Part shown: piece after piece, positions 34,871 through 44,903 of the stretch
How the letters are laid out: the number at the start of each line of letters is the position of its first letter
Position numbering within the stretch: the stretch's first letter is position 1
Assembly (NCBI GenBank): GCA_964396245.1
Contig: CAYNEO010000007.1
Coordinates: forward strand, 51,504 to 115,503
Reading direction: 5' to 3'
DNA: 64,000 bases
Origin: CAYNEO01 sp964396245
Lineage (GTDB): Bacteria; Zixibacteria; MSB-5A5; GN15; FEB-12
Notes under the pieces: generated by a model
What the model was told of the DNA's origin: nothing
Databases searched by the model: none
What the model saw: the letters and a program-made list of their open reading frames with translations, nothing else
Program-made: the position numbers and the translations under genes

Positions 34871-37800
34871 ATGAAACCTCTGCTCAATCTCGTATCAAAA
34901 CGCCCGTCAATCACGTCTACTTTGATCTTCCTCGCTGTGGTTATAGTAGTGGGCGTGTCCATCGGCATCGTCGCCCAGACGACAGATAGAGGACCGGATA
35001 CCGGTATTATCGTGGTCCGTTTCCAGCCGACCGGACAGACTGACAGAGAGACAAACATCACCGTCCAATTCTCCAACGATATGGTCTCCAAAGACAGTCT
35101 CAACCTCGTGCTTACAGATGCACCTCTCGAGTTCAACCCGCCGGTACCCGGACTGGCGCGCTGGATCGAGACCGACATCCTTCGTTTCTATCCCGACGCT
35201 CCGTTGATGCCGGCCACGCGTTACCAGGTGACGGTTCTCGCTGACGGCACCTATATCCACGGAAACAAGATCCGAGAGGAACAGACCTTCACGTTTCAAA
35301 CGAAGCCAATCGCGGTAACCGACAAAAGCTGGCGAACCGAGCCCGCACCCGGTTTGCCCGGTCGCACGCGCCTGTATATCGACCTGACGTTTAATTACCA
35401 GGTGAATATCGATCAACTCCCGGATCTGATGTCGATAAAGGGGACCGGTGATGACACCCCGCAGCAGTTGAGCTTCGAGATTGACAGTTACTGGGGCATG
35501 AGGACCGATAATCTGGGCGTTCGCTATGCCATGGGCATAACGGTCGTGACCGAACCCTTCGAAGTCTCCGACAAATCGCAGACATTCACGCTCCGCATCG
35601 CAAAAGGCCTCACGTGCGACTATTGTGAACTGCCGTTGCCCACACCATACGAAGTGCCCATTAAGATAGAGGGACGAAGGCCGCTCCTCATTTCACAGGT
35701 GAGACCCGGTATCCAGGATAAGCAGGGTATTATCACCGCGTTCTTCTCTGCCGCAGTTCTTGATGAACATCTCAACAAGTACGTACACGTTTCTCCGGAA
35801 AAGCAAATATCGATCGAGGCTCAGTACAATCGCCTGCTCATTCGCGGCGATTTCAAACCCGGTGAGACCTACACGGTAACTATTGATCCTGATCTCATTT
35901 CGCAGGAAGGGTCAAAACTGGGACGAGAATTCTCGACAAAAGTCACTATACCCGACATTCCCCCCAGCATTGAGTTTACCACACCGGGAATCTACCTGCC
36001 CGAAAACGGCAGCGGTCTTCTCGAGACGTCTTCTATCAATGTCGACTCTATTTCAGTGGAGATAGATCAGATATTCGCCAACAACCTCGTTTACGCGCTG
36101 GGAGGCGGATACGACCGCCCGGGGTCGTATTCTCCACAGATCAGTCGCGTCGGGCGTCGCTTCTTCTCAAAAACAATCGGTGTTTCCGGCAACCTGAACG
36201 AGGCACATAATACGACAATCGATGTTGCCGGTATTATCGGCGATACCGCTCGCGGTATTTTCAGGGTTGCGGCCCGCAACAAGAATGGCCGATGGAGTTA
36301 CGACAGCCGGGTCGTGATGCTCACCGATATCGGCATTCTGGCTCGCATGTCGGACAATTACCTTATGGTATGGGCCAACACACTGTCGGAGCTCAAGCCC
36401 GTAAGCAAAGCAACCGTGACTTTGTACAGCATGAACAATCAGGAACTGCTTTCAGGAGAAACAGATTCGCGGGGGATCGCGGTCTTCAGCAATATCGGGG
36501 AGAAATTGAAAGGTTTCGATCCCTTGGTCATTACCGTATCGACAGGCAGCGATCTGTCCTATCTCAGATTTGATCAGACGTTGCTGGAAATGAGCACTTT
36601 CGATGTTTCCGGCCGTCCGTATCTCGAAAGCGGTTATGAGGCGTTTGTCTATTCAGACCGTGGTGTATACCGACCGGGTGATACGGTGCACTTTGCATCA
36701 GTAGTTCGCGGCCGTAACGCCGCTGTTCCGCCGGAGTTCCCCTACACACTCACGGTCCGTGACCCCTCCGGCCGCAAGTTCGAGAGCTATCAGTTGAACA
36801 CCGGTACGACCGGATTTCAGGAACGGAATTTTGCCGTGCCGGATTTTGCCCGTAGCGGCAAGTACTCGGCAATAGCACATATCGGCAAGGACTATGTCAT
36901 CGGCCGCTTCGATTTCCAGGTAGAGGAATTCGTCCCTGACAAGATAAAGGTGACCGTTACTACTTCACGGGATGAGTATTCTGCCGGTGATACTGTCGAC
37001 ATCGATGTCAACGCCGTGTATCTGTTCGGTCCGCCCGCTGCTAATCTGAATGTTTCGGGGCATGTGACCATTGAGGAACATGCTTTTGCGCCTCGGCGAT
37101 GGTCGGAATATACTTTCACCGATCCGAACCGCAAATTCTCGAGAACCGATATCGACCTGAAGGATCATCAGCTGAACGACTCCGGCCACTATACCTATAC
37201 GTACGTGCTGCCCGACAATCTCAAGCCCCCGTCAGATCTGACAGTATTGCTCGCGGCCGATGTGTCGGAACCGGGGGGACGCGCTGTTTCGGGCTACAAG
37301 AGCATTCTGCTCAACCCGTATCCGGCATATGTCGGCCTGAAATTCGACTTTGAAGGCTACGCCAAACCGGGAGAGCGCATCGGGGCTGAACTTATTGCAC
37401 TTTCGCCTGATGCAAAACCGACAGCTGCTGATTCAGTAATGGTTCGCTTCTACCGGGTAGTGTATCACACTGTACTTCAGCAGGACACGCGCGGCCGATA
37501 CCGTTATGTCTCCGAGCGCATGCCGAAATTGATTGACTCTACCATGACTTCCATAGCCGATACGGGCGGTATCGTCTACTTCACGCCCCCGCAATACGGT
37601 TCTTATGAGGTGGTAGCGGAGGACTTACACGGCGAGCACCGGAGTTCCAGGTCATTTTATGCCACCGGTTGGGGTTATGCCCCATGGGCGATGGCCCAGC
37701 CCGACCGTATTGAAATTGATCTCGACAAAACGACCTATGAACCCGGCGAGCAGGCTGCCGTTCAGGTTCGTTCGCCATTCGGCGGGAAATTGCTCGTAAC

Positions 37801-40324
37801 CGTGGAGAAAGAATCCGTGCTCGAGTTCATCACATTCGATATGGACTCGAACACCGCCGAGTTCACAATCCCGATTAAGAAAGACTATACTCCCAATGCC
37901 TACGTCACCGCGACCGTCATCCGTCGGGCCGAAGATATCAGCAAGACCTCGCCCGCCAGAGCGTTTGGAATTGCCCCGATCAAGCTAGCTAACTCGGATA
38001 AGGCGGTTACGGTAACTTTAGACGCTCCGGAAATCATCCGGCCGAAAACGGAGCTGTCGGTAACAGTCAACACCAATGCCGGTGAAAATACCAGGCTCAC
38101 GCTGGCCGCTGTCGATGCCGGTATCCTGCAACTCACAGGATTTACGGTCCCTGACCCGATGGGTTTCTTCTATGGCCAACGCGCTCCCGGACTGAAGCCG
38201 TATGATATCTATTCGTTTATTTATCCCGATATTCCTCGAGCTGAGAGTCATCTCAGCCCGGCAGGCGGCCAGGCGTTGAAACTCCGGCGCCTCAGACATC
38301 TCAATCCGATCACCGCCCGTCGCATCAAGCCGGTGGCTCTCTGGTCCGGCATAGTCACGACTGATGAAAACGGCCGGGCTGTCGTGAACTTCGATATCCC
38401 CCAGTTCAACGGCAAACTGACGTTGATGGCCATCGCGGTCAACGGAGACAAGTTCGGCTCGACCGAACGCGATGTAACCGTGCGTGATAAGATTGTCGTC
38501 CAGGAGAGCTTCCCTCGCTTTGTCAGCCCCAATGATCTTGTGGACGGCCTTGTCACCGTGTTCAACCACAGCGGTAGTCGAGCAAATATCGATGTCAGCC
38601 TGGAAATCGATGGTCCGGCGACATCCGTATCACCGCTAACCCAGACCATCACTCTCGATGACAACGCCGAAACAAACGTGATATTCCAATTCCGTGCCGG
38701 AGTGGTACCGGGACCTGTCAAATTTACGGTAACTGCGGTGTCCGGATCGGAAAGAACGTCTCTCAATTTCGAACTGCCGAATCATCCGGCTATGCCGCTG
38801 GTCACGAAATACGGATCCGGGGCGGTAACTGCCGATAGCAGCGCTCAGTTCACGCTGCCTGATGACTGGATTGCGAAAACCGATGAGTATATAATCCAGA
38901 CATCATCGCTGGCGGCGGTTGAACTTACCCGGCAGATCGATTTCTTGCTGAAATACCCTTATGGCTGCGCGGAACAGACTACCTCGCGCCTCTTCCCCCT
39001 CCTTTATTTCAGTGATCTTGTCCGCTTTGCCCGACCCGACCTGATTGGCACGCGCGGCGCGGATTATTTCATTCAGGAGGGGATTCTCAAGCTGGTCGCG
39101 ATGATGAGACCCGACGGCATGTTTCAATCGTGGCCGTCCGGTTCGCAGGTTCACTATTGGACGACAGTATACGCGTCGCATTTCCTGCTCGAGGCGGACA
39201 AGGCCGGCTTTGCGGTTGACAACTCAATACTGAACACAATCACAGACAATTTGCGTCAGATCGCCGAGGGCAAACGTGAAGAGGCCGACATTCCATCGCG
39301 GGTGTATGCCGCCTACGCACTTGGCCGCGCCGGAAAACTTGAACGCAGGACCGTGAATTATATCCGTACGTTAAACGCCGAGAACATGACGGCCCACTCG
39401 CGCTTCCTGGTCGCCGGCGTCCTGGCGGCAGCCGGGGATTCGGCGGCGGCCCGGCAACTCCTGCCGGCCGAAATCCAACCGGCAATATTCGATCCGATCG
39501 TCGGGAGCAATTTCTCGTCCGGCGTGCGTACCAATGCCATTCTGCTTCAAGTGCTGATGCAAATTGCGCCGAATGACCCGTCGGCGGCCGTGCTGGCTAA
39601 ATCGTTAATGGAAACCGCCCGGGTCGGAAAGTGGTACACCACCCAGGCTACTTCATTTGGTCTCATGGCGCTCGGGGAATACCTCAGCAAACAAGCGGTA
39701 CCAGACTACACGGGAACGGTACAGGTCACAAACGACACAACGTGGTCTATCGATACCACCGACAGCCGAAGGACGCTTAAGGGCATTGGCGGCAAGGCCG
39801 TACGGATTTCTATCGACGGGACCGGTCCGTGCTTCTACTATTGGCAGGCAAGTGGGATTCCCATCTCACAGGCGCCGGAGGAATTCAGTCACGGCATTAA
39901 GGTTACCCGAGAGTACCTCGATGATGCCGGAAATCTCCTCGATATGCAATCGGTCCCTCTCGGCACCCAGGTAATCTGCCACGTTCGGGCAGAGGCAGTC
40001 AATCAACGTCTGACCAACGTCGTCATCAACGATCTTTTGCCGGCCGCCCTTGAAATCGAAAACCCGCGCCTGAAGACAACTCCCAGACTGCGATGGATTC
40101 CCGAGAATGGAAGGGATATCGATTACCAGGACATCCGGGATGACCGTCTATTGCTCTTTCTGTCCATCGACCCGAAGCGACCGGTGGACTTCTATTATAG
40201 CCTGCGGGCGATTGCGGCCGGTGACTTCACCGTTCCGCCAATCTCCGCCGAGTGCATGTACAATCCGCTCATCGCCGGTTCGGGATCGTCGGGTATTTTG
40301 ACGGTGAAAAGCAGTGTGAAGTGA
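34871..40324 (+). CDS. Bacterial alpha-2-macroglobulin family protein (YfhM-like)
   Basis: 1817 residues. An N-terminal signal anchor (about 17-36) is followed by Ig-like MG domains, a bait-type region and the thioester domain. The thioester motif is YPYGCAEQTTSR with Cys at about 1366 (C-A-E-Q, the CxEQ form). An alpha-6/alpha-6-like thioester domain and a receptor-binding-like beta domain follow. In the YfhM model such proteins trap attacking proteases in the periplasm, paired with PBP1C for wall repair. GGGGAGG precedes the ATG. pbpC begins 2 bases after the stop, the standard partnership. Confidence 0.95.
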   Translation: MKPLLNLVSKRPSITSTLIFLAVVIVVGVSIGIVAQTTDRGPDTGIIVVRFQPTGQTDRETNITVQFSNDMVSKDSLNLVLTDAPLEFNPPVPGLARWIETDILRFYPDAPLMPATRYQVTVLADGTYIHGNKIREEQTFTFQTKPIAVTDKSWRTEPAPGLPGRTRLYIDLTFNYQVNIDQLPDLMSIKGTGDDTPQQLSFEIDSYWGMRTDNLGVRYAMGITVVTEPFEVSDKSQTFTLRIAKGLTCDYCELPLPTPYEVPIKIEGRRPLLISQVRPGIQDKQGIITAFFSAAVLDEHLNKYVHVSPEKQISIEAQYNRLLIRGDFKPGETYTVTIDPDLISQEGSKLGREFSTKVTIPDIPPSIEFTTPGIYLPENGSGLLETSSINVDSISVEIDQIFANNLVYALGGGYDRPGSYSPQISRVGRRFFSKTIGVSGNLNEAHNTTIDVAGIIGDTARGIFRVAARNKNGRWSYDSRVVMLTDIGILARMSDNYLMVWANTLSELKPVSKATVTLYSMNNQELLSGETDSRGIAVFSNIGEKLKGFDPLVITVSTGSDLSYLRFDQTLLEMSTFDVSGRPYLESGYEAFVYSDRGVYRPGDTVHFASVVRGRNAAVPPEFPYTLTVRDPSGRKFESYQLNTGTTGFQERNFAVPDFARSGKYSAIAHIGKDYVIGRFDFQVEEFVPDKIKVTVTTSRDEYSAGDTVDIDVNAVYLFGPPAANLNVSGHVTIEEHAFAPRRWSEYTFTDPNRKFSRTDIDLKDHQLNDSGHYTYTYVLPDNLKPPSDLTVLLAADVSEPGGRAVSGYKSILLNPYPAYVGLKFDFEGYAKPGERIGAELIALSPDAKPTAADSVMVRFYRVVYHTVLQQDTRGRYRYVSERMPKLIDSTMTSIADTGGIVYFTPPQYGSYEVVAEDLHGEHRSSRSFYATGWGYAPWAMAQPDRIEIDLDKTTYEPGEQAAVQVRSPFGGKLLVTVEKESVLEFITFDMDSNTAEFTIPIKKDYTPNAYVTATVIRRAEDISKTSPARAFGIAPIKLANSDKAVTVTLDAPEIIRPKTELSVTVNTNAGENTRLTLAAVDAGILQLTGFTVPDPMGFFYGQRAPGLKPYDIYSFIYPDIPRAESHLSPAGGQALKLRRLRHLNPITARRIKPVALWSGIVTTDENGRAVVNFDIPQFNGKLTLMAIAVNGDKFGSTERDVTVRDKIVVQESFPRFVSPNDLVDGLVTVFNHSGSRANIDVSLEIDGPATSVSPLTQTITLDDNAETNVIFQFRAGVVPGPVKFTVTAVSGSERTSLNFELPNHPAMPLVTKYGSGAVTADSSAQFTLPDDWIAKTDEYIIQTSSLAAVELTRQIDFLLKYPYGCAEQTTSRLFPLLYFSDLVRFARPDLIGTRGADYFIQEGILKLVAMMRPDGMFQSWPSGSQVHYWTTVYASHFLLEADKAGFAVDNSILNTITDNLRQIAEGKREEADIPSRVYAAYALGRAGKLERRTVNYIRTLNAENMTAHSRFLVAGVLAAAGDSAAARQLLPAEIQPAIFDPIVGSNFSSGVRTNAILLQVLMQIAPNDPSAAVLAKSLMETARVGKWYTTQATSFGLMALGEYLSKQAVPDYTGTVQVTNDTTWSIDTTDSRRTLKGIGGKAVRISIDGTGPCFYYWQASGIPISQAPEEFSHGIKVTREYLDDAGNLLDMQSVPLGTQVICHVRAEAVNQRLTNVVINDLLPAALEIENPRLKTTPRLRWIPENGRDIDYQDIRDDRLLLFLSIDPKRPVDFYYSLRAIAAGDFTVPPISAECMYNPLIAGSGSSGILTVKSSVK

Positions 40325-40326
40325 AT

Positions 40327-42675
40327 ATGATAGCCGGGTTGCACAAAATCCTCTCGATCGTCACCGTCCGTCGATGGTTGGCGCGTGGTATAGCGACGGT
40401 GTTGATCGGCCTGATTGTGATGGGCTTTGTGGCTGATCGTTGGCTGTTCCCGCTCCCGGCCGACAGGCTGGAAAAGGCGCACTCATATTTTGTTTATTCG
40501 CAAGACGGCCATCTGCTCAACGCGTTTGCTTCCGAGGACCGCTTCTGGCGCAAACCGGTCGGACTTGATTCGATCTCGCCGACCCTGGAAAAGGTGGTCC
40601 TCTCTTGTGAGGATCAGTGGTTTTACTATCATCCGGGAGTAAATCCGGTGTCACTGGTGACGGCCGCATATGATAATATCAAGGCCGGTAAAGTCGTGCG
40701 CGGCGGCTCTACCATCACCATGCAAATCGCACGGATGATGGAACCGAAATCCCGAACGATCGGCAGCAAACTGGTGGAAATTCTCCGAGCGTTCCAGCTC
40801 GAGATGCACTACTCCAAAGCCGAGTTGCTGCAAATCTACTTCAATCTTGTTCCTTATGGCGGTAACATCGAGGGTGTCGGTGCCGCGACCCATTTCTATT
40901 TTGGAAAACAGCCTGCCCGACTGTCTCTTTCGGAAGCTGCAATCCTTGCCGCGATTCCCGTTTCCCCCAACAGCTTCCGACCCGATGCCAATCCCGAAGC
41001 CTGCCGCATACGACGCGACGAGATTCTGAACCGGCTATTGAAAAACAACATTATTTCACAAGATGAGTTTGACCGCGCGACCGCCGAAGAGATACCGGCG
41101 CGACGGTTGGGTCGTCCGTTCGTCGCGCCGCAGTTCTGCCAGTCAATGATCGCTGGTCACGCAGAGCTCACTGATATCCATACAACTATCGATTACAATC
41201 TCCAGACCACTGTCGAACGGCTCGCGTACGGCCACCATCTGTCGCTCGTTGAGAAAGGCATACATAACCTCGCGGTGGTTGTGCTCGATAATCGCTCCGG
41301 AAGGCTGCTTGCTCATGTCGGTTCCCCTGATTTTGAGGATACCGAGCATGACGGGCAGGTAAACGGCGCCGACGCCCTTCGATCACCGGGCTCAGCACTC
41401 AAACCGTTCGTTTACGCGCTCGCACTCGATAGCGGCTTGATCACGCCGGCGTCTCGTCTCGATGATATCCCGGTCAGTTACTCCGGCTATTCGCCGGAAA
41501 ACTACGATGAGGAATATCACGGGATTGTCTCCGCCCGCGATGCCCTTGTCAGGTCGCTCAATGTGCCCGCGGTAAACTTAACCGCTAAAGCGGGACTGAA
41601 GGAGTACTATGACCTTCTGAAAAACATCGGGATATCATCGCTAACGAAGAAGTACTACGAGTACGGCCTGCCTCTCGTGCTAGGCGCCGGCGAAGTATCG
41701 CTTCGCAGTCTCGCGAATGCCTACGCTACATTGGCCCGTGGCGGAGAGTACAAGCCGGTCATTGATATTAAAGACGCCGAGGCTGTTGACGGACAATCTT
41801 TCCTCTCCCCGGCGGCGTGCTACATCATATCCAATATCCTGAGCGACCTCCAGCGCCCTGAGCTGAATAACGCCTGGGAGTTCACCGCTGATCTCCCTAC
41901 GATCGCCTGGAAAACCGGCACCTCCTACGGACGCAAAGATGCCTGGGCAATCGGCTACACCCCGCAGTATACCGTCGGCGTGTGGTCGGGAAACTTTTCG
42001 AGCGAGAGTTCACCGTATATCGTCGGTGTCGATATATCGGCTCCACTTATGCTGGATATCTTTCGTGAACTGACTCGCGGTGAAGATCCACGGTGGTTCG
42101 ACGCGCCGCCAGAGGTGAAAGGCCGGGAAGTCTGCACCCGCTCCGGCATGCCGCCCGGTGAAACCTGCCCGGAGACCACACACGATCTTTTCATACAGGG
42201 TGTATCGCCCGTAGCCGCGTGCGATATTCACCAGCGAATTTTCGTCGATCGTAACACCGGCTATCGTGTCTCCCGCGCCTGCTCTTACGGACGCACCATT
42301 GATACGTTTATCGTTGAGCAGTGGCCGGCGAGACTGTCTAACTGGCTTCTCTCGCAGGGAGTAATCGCCGGTATTCCACCGCAGGACCCCGGCTGTTCCA
42401 GAGTCATGATCAGCGACGCTCCCGTAATTCGTTCGCCCGAGAACGATGCCGTGTATCGATTGCGGCAGGACGCACCCCGGGACTTTCAGAAAGTCATGTT
42501 CCATGCATCAGCCTCCCTCGATGCCGCTCGCCTCCATTGGTTTCTTGACAATGAGCTGTTCGCGACCTGCGGCCCCGGGGGTAAGGTGTTTTACGAACCC
42601 GAGAGCGGCAGCCACCTGCTCATGTGCGTCGATGATCTCGGTCGGTCCAGCGTCGTTCACTTCGAGATTAAATAG
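40327..42675 (+). CDS. pbpC: Penicillin-binding protein 1C
   Basis: 782 residues. An N-terminal membrane anchor (about 20-38) leads to a GT51 glycosyltransferase with SCEDQWFY (catalytic Glu about 95) and RGGSTITMQIARM. The transpeptidase domain has SPGSALKP (SxxK, Ser about 356), an SLN in VRSLNVPAV and WKTGTSYGRKDAW (KTG). A C-terminal BiPBP_C-type domain carries the paired cysteines seen in PBP1C. The ATG lies 2 bases after the alpha-2-macroglobulin stop, with only a weak GTGAAG site, so coupling is likely. The longer frame to 40252 overlaps the upstream gene. Confidence 0.96.
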   Translation: MIAGLHKILSIVTVRRWLARGIATVLIGLIVMGFVADRWLFPLPADRLEKAHSYFVYSQDGHLLNAFASEDRFWRKPVGLDSISPTLEKVVLSCEDQWFYYHPGVNPVSLVTAAYDNIKAGKVVRGGSTITMQIARMMEPKSRTIGSKLVEILRAFQLEMHYSKAELLQIYFNLVPYGGNIEGVGAATHFYFGKQPARLSLSEAAILAAIPVSPNSFRPDANPEACRIRRDEILNRLLKNNIISQDEFDRATAEEIPARRLGRPFVAPQFCQSMIAGHAELTDIHTTIDYNLQTTVERLAYGHHLSLVEKGIHNLAVVVLDNRSGRLLAHVGSPDFEDTEHDGQVNGADALRSPGSALKPFVYALALDSGLITPASRLDDIPVSYSGYSPENYDEEYHGIVSARDALVRSLNVPAVNLTAKAGLKEYYDLLKNIGISSLTKKYYEYGLPLVLGAGEVSLRSLANAYATLARGGEYKPVIDIKDAEAVDGQSFLSPAACYIISNILSDLQRPELNNAWEFTADLPTIAWKTGTSYGRKDAWAIGYTPQYTVGVWSGNFSSESSPYIVGVDISAPLMLDIFRELTRGEDPRWFDAPPEVKGREVCTRSGMPPGETCPETTHDLFIQGVSPVAACDIHQRIFVDRNTGYRVSRACSYGRTIDTFIVEQWPARLSNWLLSQGVIAGIPPQDPGCSRVMISDAPVIRSPENDAVYRLRQDAPRDFQKVMFHASASLDAARLHWFLDNELFATCGPGGKVFYEPESGSHLLMCVDDLGRSSVVHFEIK

Positions 42676-42734
42676 GCCGCAGGGCATGCCGCATTGGTAG
42701 CTTTCAGTCGTATTTAGCGGCGACGTATCTTAAC

Positions 42735-42763
42735 TTGACATCGCGGCCAATTCTTTTTGTAAT
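42735..42763 (+). promoter_or_regulatory. Sigma-70-type promoter of the Lol-like operon
   Basis: TTGACA (42735-42740), a 17-base spacer and TGTAAT (42758-42763) are the same two hexamers and spacing as the osmC promoter. It leaves a leader of about 120 bases before the TTG start at 42888. Confidence 0.7.
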
Positions 42764-42887
42764 ATCACGAGAGCCGATCTGATACAGCGCGAAACTACGT
42801 GACGGTTATGGCCGTAGTAGAAGTCAATACGATAAGAAACGATTTCTCAGCAGTGATCAATAGGACAATTTCGAAAGGACAAACCAA

Positions 42888-43658
42888 TTGAAATATCGGA
42901 CTTACCTTATCATCGCTGCCTTATTTCTTGCAGTTGCTGCGCCGGGGTTGGCTGCCGGACAGGACTCGCTCACGAACGCCGACATAAGGAAAATCATCAA
43001 GGAAGTCGATGACCTCTATCGCAGCAAGTCGAGCTTCTCCAGAATCGAGATGGAAATCGTCACACCGCACTGGCAGCGCACGCTGAAAATGGAAGCATGG
43101 ACCGAGGGACTCGAGAAGACGTTCATTCGTATCAACGAGCCCAAAAAAGAGGCCGGGGTCGCCACTCTCAGAATTGGCAACCAGATGTGGAATTACCTCC
43201 CCAAGACGAATAAGGTTATCAAGATCCCGCCGTCGATGATGATGAGCTCGTGGATGGGATCCGATTTCACCAACGACGATCTCGTGAAAGAATTTTCCCT
43301 GTTCGAAGATTATTCATATGAGCAGACCGCGGTCGAACATCCTGAAAAGGGAGTCATCTATATCAATTGTATCCCGAAGCCTGATCTGCCGATTGTCTGG
43401 GGAAACATCATGATCGCCGTGCGCCGGGACGGGTATATCCCCCTGTGGCAGAAGTACTACGATGAAAAGGGAAATCTGATGCGGGTGCTCAGTTATTCCG
43501 ACATCAGGACATTTGATAACCGGACCATTCCGGCGACCATGACGATGGTGCCTCAAAACGAAGAGGGACACAAGACTGTCATCCGCTACCATGAGCTTCA
43601 ATTCAATATCCAATTGCCCGAGGATGTGTTCACGCTAAGAAACCTGCGCTCTCAGTAA
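42888..43658 (+). CDS. Outer-membrane lipoprotein-sorting protein (LolA-like fold)
   Basis: 256 residues: a signal peptide (about 1-22, ending GLAAGQ), then a single LolA/LolB-like domain with DLYRSKSSFSRIEMEI, WTEGLEKTFIRI, LRIGNQMWNYLPKTNKVIKI, and a later sheet with PIVWGNIMIAV. It should bind lipid or lipoprotein in the periplasm for delivery to the outer membrane. The start is TTG at 42888, with AAAGGA seven bases before, and it keeps the signal peptide intact. It is first in a five-gene operon with two FtsX permeases, an ATPase and a barrel. Confidence 0.88.
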   Translation: MKYRTYLIIAALFLAVAAPGLAAGQDSLTNADIRKIIKEVDDLYRSKSSFSRIEMEIVTPHWQRTLKMEAWTEGLEKTFIRINEPKKEAGVATLRIGNQMWNYLPKTNKVIKIPPSMMMSSWMGSDFTNDDLVKEFSLFEDYSYEQTAVEHPEKGVIYINCIPKPDLPIVWGNIMIAVRRDGYIPLWQKYYDEKGNLMRVLSYSDIRTFDNRTIPATMTMVPQNEEGHKTVIRYHELQFNIQLPEDVFTLRNLRSQ

Positions 43659-43673
43659 CAGACACGATACGGT

Positions 43674-44891
43674 ATGCTGACACTCAGGATTGCGTTTCGA
43701 AATATCTTCCGCCAGAAACGGCGCACGATTCTCACTGTTCTCACGATGTTCGGTGGTTTCACACTGGCATCCATTTCCATCGCCTGGTCCGATGGAACGT
43801 ACTCCCGTGTGATCAATATGTTCACCCGGAATCGTCTCGGCCATATCCAGGTACACCGCCAGGGATATCTTGAAAGACGCTCAATCTACAAAACCATCGA
43901 CAATTACATGGCGGTCGGAGACACCATCGCCGCTGTTCACGGTGTCGAGGCGTGGGCGCCCAGACTTTACGCCGCCGGATTGGTCTCCATTGGCGACAAG
44001 AGCTCAGCCACCCAGGTAATCGGAATTGATCCGAAACTTGAAGATAATGCGACCCGCTTCGAGAAGAAGATCATCGATGGACGGAGTTTTTCATTTGAGC
44101 CCGGGCATCAGACTATTCTCGGCCAGGGACTGGCCGACGTTCTGAGTGCCCAAATCGGCGACACACTGGTTATCGTTTCGCAGGCCGCCGACGGTTCTAT
44201 CGCCAATGACGCCTATACGGTCATCGGAATCATGTCGAGCGGAGACAAGCTTTCTGACCGAAGCAGCATGTATCTTAACCTGAAAGACGCGCAGGAGTTG
44301 TTTGTCCTCCCCGGCCGGGTGCATGAGATTATCGTGATTGCCTACCACCTTGGCAACGTGGACAAACTGGCTGCTGAAATACGCAGTGCACTTGATAATC
44401 CCGGGCTGTCGGTTGAAACGTGGAAGCAGTTCGCCCATTCGTTTTACGTAGCAATGCGGGCCGACCAGTCCGGGGCGTGGATAATGTTGTTTGTGATCCT
44501 GCTTGTTGTAGCGGTCGGCGTGCTCAACACCGTTCTGATGACCGTTCTGGAACGGCGGCGCGAGTATGGGGTGATGCGCGCGATCGGAACGTCTCCCGGC
44601 GAGATATTCCGGCTGGTAACGATCGAGGTCCTCTTCATGGCCGCCATCAGCCTGATAATCGGTTTCGGTGTCGCGTATCTGGTAAACTACTTGCTCTCCA
44701 TTAACGGCATCTATATGGGACAGTCATTCACATACGGCGGTATTGAGTTCGGTCGGATGTATACCGAAATCAACGCCCGAAGCTTCTGGATTCCGGCGGT
44801 CGCAGTTCTGGTAACGGCGGTGCTGGTCGCGATATTTCCGGGACTGCGCGCGGCCAAAACGGCGCCGGCACAGTCGATGCGTATGCATTGA
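43674..44891 (+). CDS. FtsX/LolE-type ABC transporter permease 1
   Basis: 405 residues with MacB/LolCE topology. Helix 1 (about 20-42) follows AFRNIFRQKRRTILTVLT. A large periplasmic domain (about 45-260) follows, then three C-terminal helices with the FtsX core TVLERRREYGVMRAIGTSPGEI before helix 3. It should work with the ATPase at 46140-46844 and the second permease to move lipoproteins or lipids out of the inner membrane. It lies 15 bases after the LolA-like gene. Confidence 0.93.
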   Translation: MLTLRIAFRNIFRQKRRTILTVLTMFGGFTLASISIAWSDGTYSRVINMFTRNRLGHIQVHRQGYLERRSIYKTIDNYMAVGDTIAAVHGVEAWAPRLYAAGLVSIGDKSSATQVIGIDPKLEDNATRFEKKIIDGRSFSFEPGHQTILGQGLADVLSAQIGDTLVIVSQAADGSIANDAYTVIGIMSSGDKLSDRSSMYLNLKDAQELFVLPGRVHEIIVIAYHLGNVDKLAAEIRSALDNPGLSVETWKQFAHSFYVAMRADQSGAWIMLFVILLVVAVGVLNTVLMTVLERRREYGVMRAIGTSPGEIFRLVTIEVLFMAAISLIIGFGVAYLVNYLLSINGIYMGQSFTYGGIEFGRMYTEINARSFWIPAVAVLVTAVLVAIFPGLRAAKTAPAQSMRMH

Positions 44892-44903
44892 GGTGACTTA
44901 CAA

